Origin: Niastella caeni
GTDB lineage: Bacteria; Bacteroidota; Bacteroidia; Chitinophagales; Chitinophagaceae
Assembly (NCBI RefSeq): GCF_004834005.1
Contig: NZ_STFF01000002.1
Location: 372,001-436,000 of the forward strand
Direction of reading: 5' to 3'
Length of the DNA: 64,000 bases
The notes under the pieces were generated by a model, which worked only from the letters and a program-made list of their open reading frames with translations, ran no database searches and was not told the origin of the DNA. The translations under genes and the position numbers were made by a program. This document shows positions 50,445 through 57,662 of this stretch, in pieces. Numbering within the stretch: position 1 is the stretch's first letter; each line of letters starts with the position of its first letter.

Positions 50445-51491
50445 CTACAAACTGGTTTTCGGTCCCAAATTCAAATAACATACGCATTTTACGCATGTGG
50501 CATTCGTATCCATATCCAGGTTCTTTCTGAATGCGATCGCCGAGGCGCTGTTTACGATGGCATCGAGGTTTTGCTGACGAATATTACCTATAGGTTCATG
50601 AAAGAAACAGGGCCGTACCGTACCATCTGCTTCTATCACCGTTGATACCCAGGGCGCATTACATTTCTTGTATGGAAAAGGGTTCCGGCCATAAAAAGCC
50701 GCGTAGTAAGCATAGATCTTTTGCAGCTTATCGGCCGGTTCGGCAATGAATCGTTGGTCAATAGCTGTTCTATGATACTGTATCAGTTCGTGTACGGCAG
50801 ATTGCAATGCTGGAAGTTCTTCCTCGTGCACCAGCACTTCCTGTTGCCGGTCGCCGGTCCACACGGTTGCGCGGTTGAAGGCCTGGCTGCTTACATCGGC
50901 CGGTAAAAAACTGATCTGATCGAGCCCCATTTCCATGGCGCTGTTCACGATCGGGATCCAGTGTTGAAAGTTCAGCCGGTGTATCACGGTGCGGGCCGTG
51001 ATGCGAAAATTCGGGTTCAGCGATTTAATGTGTTCTACCCCTTGTTTTAATTTTTGAAAGGCGCCGGGGATCTGTCTAATCTCATCATGCAGGGCCTCAT
51101 CGCCATCCAGGGAAACAATAATATCGTTCACCCATTGCAACAACTGCCCGGCTTTTTTCTCGAGCGCAATACCGGTTGATAATAATGTAACCGCTATACC
51201 TTCCTGTTTCAATATTTCACAGAACCGGAAGAAGTTGGCATTCAGCAATGCTTCGCCACCCGACATCACCACTACCCGCGTACCGAATTTTCTAAAGACG
51301 TTCAATAAACCGGTGATATCGTTTTCTGTAAGTTGTTTAAGGTTTTTGTTGTCCTTCCAGATATCACACATCACGCAACGGCAGTTACAGGCGCTATGCG
51401 GCATCAGGATCACTATCGGCAACGCCGTAATGACATCGGTTTGTAACGTGCGATAGCGTTGGTATGTATGATATAGTTTGTTTATGATCAT
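50445..51491 (-). CDS. Radical SAM protein with SPASM-like C-terminus
   Basis: 348 residues. The 4Fe-4S motif is C35-N-C-R-C39-V-M-C42, followed by DIWKDNK and the GGEAL loop. The C-terminal section KCNAPWVSTVIEADGTVRPCFFHEPIGNI plus a final CVKCVC supplies Cys ligands like a SPASM/twitch auxiliary cluster. Related proteins modify peptides, sugars or act in cofactor synthesis. Here the setting (B12 radical SAM genes, methyltransferases, glycosyltransferases) favours a small-molecule or glycan substrate. Same strand as its neighbours. Confidence 0.88.
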   Translation of the reverse strand: MIINKLYHTYQRYRTLQTDVITALPIVILMPHSACNCRCVMCDIWKDNKNLKQLTENDITGLLNVFRKFGTRVVVMSGGEALLNANFFRFCEILKQEGIAVTLLSTGIALEKKAGQLLQWVNDIIVSLDGDEALHDEIRQIPGAFQKLKQGVEHIKSLNPNFRITARTVIHRLNFQHWIPIVNSAMEMGLDQISFLPADVSSQAFNRATVWTGDRQQEVLVHEEELPALQSAVHELIQYHRTAIDQRFIAEPADKLQKIYAYYAAFYGRNPFPYKKCNAPWVSTVIEADGTVRPCFFHEPIGNIRQQNLDAIVNSASAIAFRKNLDMDTNATCVKCVCYLNLGPKTSL

Positions 51492-51578
51492 TGTCGTGAA
51501 ATGTGAAACGGCAAACCCCTACTTCATCGGGGCAGGCTGTGAAAAACCTTACCTTCCTGACGAATAATAATTTTCTAC

Positions 51579-51631
51579 CCTCAATAACTCAATAACTGAA
51601 CAACTTGTCAACCCGTTAACTTGTCAATTCT
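51579..51631. repeat. CAATAACT / AACTTGTC array overlapping a gene end
   Basis: CAATAACT CAATAACT GAACAACT TGTCAAC CCGTTAACT TGTCAATT. The second half encodes the last residues (RIDKLTG) and the stop codon of the methyltransferase at 51608. Confidence 0.75.
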
Positions 51632-52276
51632 GAAAATATAATTCACTTCTACCCAATTCTTCTTCTCAAACACGCAATTCAACCTAAACCCACAGCTTCT
51701 GGCCATTGACCTTATCATTTCCAGGTCGCACCCATCGCACAGCACCATCAGTACCATCGATTGCGGATGCATATATGGTTTAAGACTGCTGAACAGTTGT
51801 TGAAAATATTCGCCCTGTTCCCCGCAATACCAGGCATACTCGGCCGGCGTTTTCGGTTGCTTTTTATAATACGGCGGGTTGATGGCAATGAGATCAAATG
51901 TCTGCTGCGGAATATTAGTGAACAGGTCTGATTTTATAACGGTAATAGAAAGCTGGTTGCTATGGCTGTTCATTTCCAGCGAATGAATGGCCACCGAATT
52001 GATATCGCTTGCGGTTACCTGCGCACCTTCGCGGGCTGCATACAAAGCGATCAGTCCACTCCCGGCGCCCAGTTCTAAAAATGATCGGTTCTTTAGCGGT
52101 AGTGTTGCGATATACCGCAACAACAAGCGCGTGCTAAAGAAAAAGCCCGGGTGAAACACCGCAGGTGGTATCACCAAACGAATACCTTTGTGGGTATACA
52201 TCCGCGTCGCCGACAGGTATTTTACCAGCAGCGGTTTGTATAAACGGGTGGTTATATATTTGACTGTTTGTTTCAA
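51608..52276 (-). CDS. Methyltransferase of the HemK/PrmC-like NPPY group
   Basis: 222 residues starting at TTG 52276 (no upstream ATG; an internal ATG at 52204 would remove 24 residues). SAM motif I is FLELGAGSGLIALYAAREG, the acidic loop is VTASDIN, and the catalytic motif is INPPYY. NPPY enzymes methylate amide or amino nitrogens of proteins, nucleic acids or small molecules. Its C-terminal few residues are encoded by a heptamer array. Part of the minus-strand glycan/radical SAM group. Confidence 0.85.
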   Translation of the reverse strand: MKQTVKYITTRLYKPLLVKYLSATRMYTHKGIRLVIPPAVFHPGFFFSTRLLLRYIATLPLKNRSFLELGAGSGLIALYAAREGAQVTASDINSVAIHSLEMNSHSNQLSITVIKSDLFTNIPQQTFDLIAINPPYYKKQPKTPAEYAWYCGEQGEYFQQLFSSLKPYMHPQSMVLMVLCDGCDLEMIRSMARSCGFRLNCVFEKKNWVEVNYIFRIDKLTG

Positions 52277-52321
52277 ATTGCTTTTAAGATATAAGGTTCG
52301 ATTCGTACAAATCCTTCGGTC

Positions 52322-52369
52322 CTTCGACTTCGCTCAGGACTTTGACAATATTCTTCGACTTCGCTCAGA
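52322..52369. repeat. Two copies of CTTCGACTTCGCTCAG
   Basis: 52322-52339 and 52353-52369, 31 bp apart. On the minus strand the second copy (CTGAGCGAAGTCGAAG) supplies the TGA stop codon of the radical SAM gene ending at 52365. I recall this word as a frequent intergenic repeat in Bacteroidota genomes. Confidence 0.8.
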
Positions 52370-53864
52370 ATCCTTCAATTTCAGGTTGCCGGTATTTCCA
52401 TAACAATTGCAATACTTTTAATTCATACGGCTTCCAGTACAAACCGGTTTTGTAGCGAATGGCCGACACGCTGCGCATGACGCTGCGTTTAAAGCTGGAA
52501 AGCCTGATGTCTGAAACAGTAGGGTAGTAACTGTTCAGTACTGTTTCAAAATCTTTTATCTTGTCAACCATTTCAGGCGTTAACCACGGCGTTAACGGGT
52601 TCTTGCGCAAGTCGAAATTCTCCCAGTGCGGACTGATCCAGTCTTCCAGTTTCTCAGGAAAATGGAAACCGCTTTCCAGCACGCGCTTATATAAATCTGA
52701 TCCTTCTGTGGGCACCGGGCTGTACAGGTAAATAATGATCTCTGTTTTTGGGTTAATGCTTTTGATCTCTTTAATGAAAGCGATATCCTGGTCAATTTGT
52801 TTCATCACTTGTTCAGGCGTATCACCTGGGGTGCCTAACACAAAAGAGTATTCGGGAATGATATCGAACTTCGCCATACGAGCGGCAAAAGCCCTGATCT
52901 GCGCACCGGTTTGCGTACCGCCTTTGTCCATCTTTTTCAGAATATCATCGTTACCGGTTTCTGCCCCAAAAAAGATCATCTTACAACCCGATGCACGCAT
53001 CAATTCCAGTGATTGATCTGAATATTTATCGATCGTATCAATTCTTCCTTCGCCCCACCACACCATGTTTTCGGGTTGAATAAGTTTTGAGAACTCAACC
53101 GTTCTTTTCTCCGATACAAAAAAGTTGTTGTCGTGAAATTCTATGGCGTTACCACCGTGTTTTTCTTTCAGGTATTTAATGTCTTCATAGATCAACTGCG
53201 CGCTTTTGCCACGCCAGCGGGCATTGTAAATGGGAACAACCGCGCAAAAAGAACACTTGAACGGACAGCCCATACTGCTGTGATAAGCGATGGTGCGGGT
53301 GCCGAGATAAGTTTTGCCGAGGTAACGGCGCAACGGGTAAAATGTATTGAGTGTGTCATATGGCAAACGGGGCAGCGCATCCTGGTCGTACAACTCATCT
53401 TTACCGGTTTTTATAATGCCCTGTTCGCCTTTGTAGATCAGGTTGGGAATAGTGGTGAACGACTGACCGGTGTTCAACGCCTCCAGTAAAGACGGGAAAC
53501 ATTTCTCACCCGGTCCATTCACTATAACGTCAACAAAACCAGAGGTCAGTACCACTTTGGGTTGGTTCGATGGAAAATAACCGCCCCAGATAATGCGCAC
53601 TGCGGGGTAGAGCATGCGTATTTGTTTTGAAATGGGTATGGCCTGCCGTAGTTGTGGCCCCGGCATACAGGTACAACCAAAATAGCCAAACTCACCGGTT
53701 GCCAGATAGCTGTTTATTTTTTGCCATGGATCGGTTTCCAGGTTGCCGTCTACAATCGCATACTCGTACTGGCCTTCAATAGCGGCAGCTATGGAAAGAA
53801 TTGAATTCGGGATCCTGGGCTTTGTTTTAGCGCTACGCGGATTGAATAATAATACTTTGTTCAT
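52365..53864 (-). CDS. Cobalamin-binding radical SAM protein, second
   Basis: 499 residues from ATG 53862-53864; 68 upstream in-frame codons look non-coding. N-terminal B12-binding domain about 1-150 (LLFNPRSAKTKPRIPNSILSIAAAIEG, GGYFPSNQP, NGPGE). The radical SAM domain has C200-P-F-K-C204-S-F-C207 and the later AETGNDDILKKMDKG. It resembles the gene at 48836-50302 in organisation but is not a close copy. The last residues and stop codon coincide with the CTGAGCGAAGTCGAAG repeat. Confidence 0.9.
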   Translation of the reverse strand: MNKVLLFNPRSAKTKPRIPNSILSIAAAIEGQYEYAIVDGNLETDPWQKINSYLATGEFGYFGCTCMPGPQLRQAIPISKQIRMLYPAVRIIWGGYFPSNQPKVVLTSGFVDVIVNGPGEKCFPSLLEALNTGQSFTTIPNLIYKGEQGIIKTGKDELYDQDALPRLPYDTLNTFYPLRRYLGKTYLGTRTIAYHSSMGCPFKCSFCAVVPIYNARWRGKSAQLIYEDIKYLKEKHGGNAIEFHDNNFFVSEKRTVEFSKLIQPENMVWWGEGRIDTIDKYSDQSLELMRASGCKMIFFGAETGNDDILKKMDKGGTQTGAQIRAFAARMAKFDIIPEYSFVLGTPGDTPEQVMKQIDQDIAFIKEIKSINPKTEIIIYLYSPVPTEGSDLYKRVLESGFHFPEKLEDWISPHWENFDLRKNPLTPWLTPEMVDKIKDFETVLNSYYPTVSDIRLSSFKRSVMRSVSAIRYKTGLYWKPYELKVLQLLWKYRQPEIEGF

Positions 53865-53995
53865 ATGTGAACTGGGTTGACGATGCTCAATTGTCAAAGG
53901 AAAGGGGTGAACCGGGCTAATTCCCTTATCGCCTTCTGCCGGTGACTGTGAGACCTTTGAGATCATACGGATAATAAGCAGGTTGAGTTGCTTAT

Positions 53996-54373
53996 TTAAG
54001 CTCTTAAAGTTTTCAGTAGTTGCCAGTAACAGAAGGGCTGTAACAAATTGTATTTTAACGACTGCCAATAGTGATGCCGTGCGGCGGGCAGGTTGCGTTG
54101 TTGTTTAAAGGCTTGACCGATATTCAGATAGGCATGGCTTTTTGCCTTTTGCAGGTATTTTTTCGAAACCATGTTTTGCCCATACAGGTATTCAAAGGTT
54201 TGAACGAAGCCTCCCTGGTTTTCAACCGAAACCAGTGTGCTTCTGTTGGTGTCGTGCAGGCGGCGCCATAATAGCGATTCATAACTGATGCCGGCGTTGT
54301 AATGCCAGGCCTTTGTAATAGCGGATGCGGGGATCGGGTAGCCGGGGGACGGGATAAAACCCCGTAAGGTAGT
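53996..54373 (-). pseudogene. C-terminal remnant of a glycosyltransferase
   Basis: A minus-strand frame with no start codon, closed upstream by an in-frame TGA (54374-54376) and ending with TAA at 53996-53998. It translates to a natural-looking tail: GYPIPASAITKAWHYNAGI, WRRLHDTNRSTLVSVENQGG, KAKSHAYLNIGQAFKQQ, ARHHYWQSLKYN and YWQLLKTLRA. This reads like the C-terminal ~125 residues of a family-2-type glycosyltransferase; the catalytic N-terminus is missing. The truncation point adjoins a GGTTACC-type array (54381-54416). It overlaps the upstream, probably untranslated part of the frame of the radical SAM gene. Confidence 0.65.
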
Positions 54374-54380
54374 TCACCTT

Positions 54381-54416
54381 TGTATTCCCTGGTAACCGGA
54401 AACCGGTAACTGCTCC
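54381..54416. repeat. GGTTACC-type array at the truncation point of the glycosyltransferase remnant
   Basis: CCTGGTAACCGGAAACCGG and TAACTGC units, the family seen at 9507-9565 and 46040-46082. Confidence 0.6.
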
Positions 54417-54462
54417 ATTGCAGCAACCTAAAACATTCATTCTCCGTATTGATCTTCATTGT

Positions 54463-56019
54463 ATGCATGTTCGAAATACCCCATATTACCCCCTCTTTTT
54501 CCTGGCGGCTTTGCTGGGTTATTTTATATACAGGGCGGCCGGTGCGCCGTACTCAGATTTTGCCGGTTATTATTTTGGCAGTTGGGAGCTGTTGCACGGG
54601 AACTACCAACATGTGTATGATACGTATTCACTGAATGCATTGATCGCACAAAAAGGGCATGCAGGTATATTTGTTTCATACGCACCTTTTCCACCATTTA
54701 CATCCATTGTGTTGGCTCCCTTTTTAATATTCCCCGTGACGGTAGCCAAAATTGTATTCAATGTATTTTCTGCAGCGCTGTTTATGTTTACCGTATCACG
54801 CGCTATCAAATATTTTTCATTGCCAACATGGGTGGTATGGTTAATACCCATACTGTTTTTAGTACCGCTGAGAAATAATATCTTCTTTGGACAAACCTAC
54901 TTGTTGTTGTTTGCGTTGTTGCTGGAAGGGTACATGGCATACGAAAAGAAAAAGCCGGTGTTGGCTGCTTTGTTGTGGGCGGTGGCTATTGTATTCAAAT
55001 TGTTCCCGCTGGTGATATTGTTTTACCTGGTGGCGAAGAAACAGTATAAGCAGGTTGCATATTGTACGGCAGCCTGTTTGTTGTTGGGTGTTGTTTCTGT
55101 TATTTTGAATGGCTTTGCGTCCTGGCAATATTATGTGTTAACTATTTTTCCCCGCGCGAACAGCGGCGAACTGAATGATAGTTATACTTACCTGTTCCAG
55201 TCGGCTTTTATGCTGTTGAAGAATGTGTTTGTGTACGATGAAGTGCAGAACCCGCAGGTGCTTTTTAATAGTACGCCGTTATTTGTCATTTGCATGGTGT
55301 TGTTTAAAGCGGCTATACTGGCGGGGTGTGTGAGCGTTACCCTGCATAAAAAGACAAGTGATTTCCTGGCATTTGCCTGCTGGATCGCTGCGAGTTTGCT
55401 ATTATCGCCAAATGGTAGTTCGTATTCTTTAATCTTGTTACTGGTACCCTTGTTAGCAATGGTCGACAGCAATATAAAGCCGGTTTATATTTATATAAGT
55501 ATGGCCCTGGTGTTTTTGATCAGTGCTATACCGGTGCAGGTATTGTTTGGTTGGCCGTTGTTGCTGCAGTTCCCGCGTTTGTATTTAATGCTGTTTTTGT
55601 TCTTTTTGCTGATCAGGGCATCGGGCCCGCGTCTATTACTCAAGCCATTCATTGCATTTTTTGTAGTGTTATTGCTGGCAGATGCCGGCAAGCTATTTCC
55701 CAAAGCAGATAACAGTACGTACTTATTGAAAGAAAAACTACCGTTGGTATATGCTTATGCCATTGAGAATAACAGGCTGGTGTATTATTATTGGGATAAC
55801 AAAGGCAGCCATGCAACAGTTTCCAACTACATCGTGCAGCAAAGTACAACCAATGAAGTGCGTATACAAAACAACCAGGTGTATTACAAGGGGAAGCGAC
55901 TTACTTCAACGCCAGATCGCAAAAAGCAGGCAATGCTCATAAACGGAAGCGAGATCATTTATCTTTCTGATAAGAACCGGGGATTTGCGTTTTATACGTT
56001 GCGGCGGGTGGGGTTGTAG
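54463..56019 (+). CDS. GT87-family integral membrane glycosyltransferase
   Basis: 518 residues from ATG 54463 (the frame can open 15 codons earlier). About ten membrane helices. The first periplasmic loop contains the GT-C-type acidic motif YSDFAGYYFGSW with the catalytic-type Asp. SYAPFPPFTSIVLAPF and the repeated NNIFFGQTYLLLFALLLEGYMAYEKKK segment are typical of GT87/DUF2029 proteins that use polyprenyl-phosphate sugars. A periplasmic-looking C-terminal domain of ~110 residues follows. It is convergent with the GT9 gene and overlaps it by 65 bp. Confidence 0.85.
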   Translation: MHVRNTPYYPLFFLAALLGYFIYRAAGAPYSDFAGYYFGSWELLHGNYQHVYDTYSLNALIAQKGHAGIFVSYAPFPPFTSIVLAPFLIFPVTVAKIVFNVFSAALFMFTVSRAIKYFSLPTWVVWLIPILFLVPLRNNIFFGQTYLLLFALLLEGYMAYEKKKPVLAALLWAVAIVFKLFPLVILFYLVAKKQYKQVAYCTAACLLLGVVSVILNGFASWQYYVLTIFPRANSGELNDSYTYLFQSAFMLLKNVFVYDEVQNPQVLFNSTPLFVICMVLFKAAILAGCVSVTLHKKTSDFLAFACWIAASLLLSPNGSSYSLILLLVPLLAMVDSNIKPVYIYISMALVFLISAIPVQVLFGWPLLLQFPRLYLMLFLFFLLIRASGPRLLLKPFIAFFVVLLLADAGKLFPKADNSTYLLKEKLPLVYAYAIENNRLVYYYWDNKGSHATVSNYIVQQSTTNEVRIQNNQVYYKGKRLTSTPDRKKQAMLINGSEIIYLSDKNRGFAFYTLRRVGL

Positions 56020-57187
56020 CAGCGTGCTCCAAATACCCCAACAACGCACTGATCTTCTCAATAATCCTTTCCGCCTGAATGTCTTTCATACATACATTAT
56101 TACCGCCGCAGGGGAGTTGCTCATGGTGATGTACGCAGGGTGAGCAGGCCGCTTTATTGTAAAGATACAGATGTCGTTTTTCCTGTGCGGCTGGTATTTT
56201 GATATAGCTGGCCGGATTGGTTGGCCCCCATATAGAAACAGTAGGCAGGCCAAGTTTGCGGGCAATATGTAAGGGCCCGCTGTCGATGGTCACCATACAG
56301 GCGCCTTTATCGGCAATGAAACGATAATAGGCTTCAAAATCAAGCGCGCCGGCAATGTTCACTATCTTTCCATTTTGCTTATACGCCGGCAGGTGTTGAT
56401 CGATGAACTGATCGATGCCGGTTTTGTCGTTCGTTGTACCAGGAAATGCTATGCGAAAATGCGTTTGGGATAATATCCAGTTGCAGACGGCTGCAAAGGT
56501 TTCGTTGGGTAGTTTGCGCACCAGCGCCAGGCTGCTGCAGGTATTGTTTAATATGATGTAAGGCTTATACCACTCATTTGTTCGAACCGGAATGATTTGT
56601 TCTGGTGCGGGAAGCGTTTCTGTTCTGGTTATCACCTGCGCCATCTGCGCGTAATTGTCTTCCAGGCAAATAGTTTGTTTGAACGGAATATTATGGGTGT
56701 TGAGGAATTTTCTAAAAAAAACCGGCTTTAGGTGAAAGCCAAAGCGATTTCTGGCCATGGTCATTAACGCATATACCGTAGTGAGCTTTGAATATACTTC
56801 CAGGTCAACCACCCATAATTTTTTCAACTGCCACGATTTTACAATATATTTTAAAGAGGAGCTGATGGTGATGGACAAACTGTTGGTTTCAACCGGCCAT
56901 ATTTCATCAAAGACATGGAACGGTTCAATACCGCCCGCAATGTTGGAATCTGTGAGGAGAATGAATCGCGTGCCGGGAAATTTTTGTCGCATGGCCTGGA
57001 TGGATTCCGTGGCCACGACAAGACTACCTAGCCCTAATAATTTAATAAACAGCAAGTGTTTAGGTGGTTGTTGCAGACGATGGTTCCGGCGCATTACAAT
57101 GCCCAGCAGCCGGGTGACGGGTAATAATATTACAATCAGGCAGTAGCCAATGTACTTGTCCAATTTTCGGTTGGCAGGTAATTGCAC
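55955..57187 (-). CDS. GT9-family glycosyltransferase (heptosyltransferase-like)
   Basis: 410 residues beginning at GTG 57187; an upstream in-frame stop at 57307-57309 region is preceded by no ATG. The N-terminus has a hydrophobic segment (YIGYCLIVILLPVTRLLGIVM), then the GT9 two-Rossmann fold: KLLGLGSLVVATESIQAMRQKFPG, and the donor-site region GACMVTIDSGPLHIARKLGLPTVSIWGPTNPASY. The Cys-rich loop ACSPCVHHHEQLPCGGNNVC is the standard GT9 end. It transfers a heptose or other sugar to lipid A core or a related glycan. Tail-to-tail 65-bp overlap with the GT87 gene. Confidence 0.9.
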   Translation of the reverse strand: MQLPANRKLDKYIGYCLIVILLPVTRLLGIVMRRNHRLQQPPKHLLFIKLLGLGSLVVATESIQAMRQKFPGTRFILLTDSNIAGGIEPFHVFDEIWPVETNSLSITISSSLKYIVKSWQLKKLWVVDLEVYSKLTTVYALMTMARNRFGFHLKPVFFRKFLNTHNIPFKQTICLEDNYAQMAQVITRTETLPAPEQIIPVRTNEWYKPYIILNNTCSSLALVRKLPNETFAAVCNWILSQTHFRIAFPGTTNDKTGIDQFIDQHLPAYKQNGKIVNIAGALDFEAYYRFIADKGACMVTIDSGPLHIARKLGLPTVSIWGPTNPASYIKIPAAQEKRHLYLYNKAACSPCVHHHEQLPCGGNNVCMKDIQAERIIEKISALLGYLEHAATTPPAATYKTQIPGSYQKDK

Positions 57188-57662
57188 AATAGAGAAATGT
57201 TTTGTTTGTTAAATAACAGTTGCAAATGGTTAGCTGGTGTAAACCCGAATGGCTTATATATCACCAGCCTGGCACCATAGCTGGTACGGTTAAATTACCT
57301 GCAGGGTTGCTGCCGGTACCTGATGGTGTTTAAGGAATTTGAATTGTAATCATTCGTTTAGAGTTTTAATCTTGAGGTTCGGATTTTTGAGTGTAGATTT
57401 TTGGTTTCCTCCTATATACGTTAAACCGGTAGAAAGGGTTGGAAAAGGGGAAACAAACTGCTTAAATTGATGGAAATCAAGAAACATTCTCCTGAAGAAA
57501 TACTTATCTTTGCTTTGAGCTAAATTTTGTAGTATTTTTATTCTATGTTTTTTAGTATCTTTAGTTATTTACTTCATTAAGAAAAGAATAAATTTTTCCC
57601 AATAAAAGTATAGATTGAAAAATCAGGTCGACAGTTTAAACTACCATTTAAATCATTAAGCT
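57188..57662. other. AT-rich region upstream of the GHKL gene
   Basis: 475 bp between divergent genes with no heptamer array, unlike most gaps in this window. It has two -7-like words (TATCTTTG near 57506 and TATCTTTA near 57556) and a 17-codon ORF at 57471-57524 that I do not trust. Base composition changes from mixed to AT-rich at about 57330, which could mark the left edge of an acquired segment. Confidence 0.5.

Noticed and set aside
52277..52320. Possible tRNA T-arm (GGTTCGATTCG)
   Set aside because: No acceptor stem, anticodon arm or CCA-compatible end can be built around it; it lies in a repeat-rich spacer.
54124..54468. 114-residue minus-strand ORF
   Set aside because: A different frame of the same strand over the same interval gives a far more protein-like glycosyltransferase tail, so this frame is a shadow.
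57471..57524. 17-codon ORF upstream of the GHKL gene
   Set aside because: Too short to support, and it overlaps a -7-like word; likely chance.
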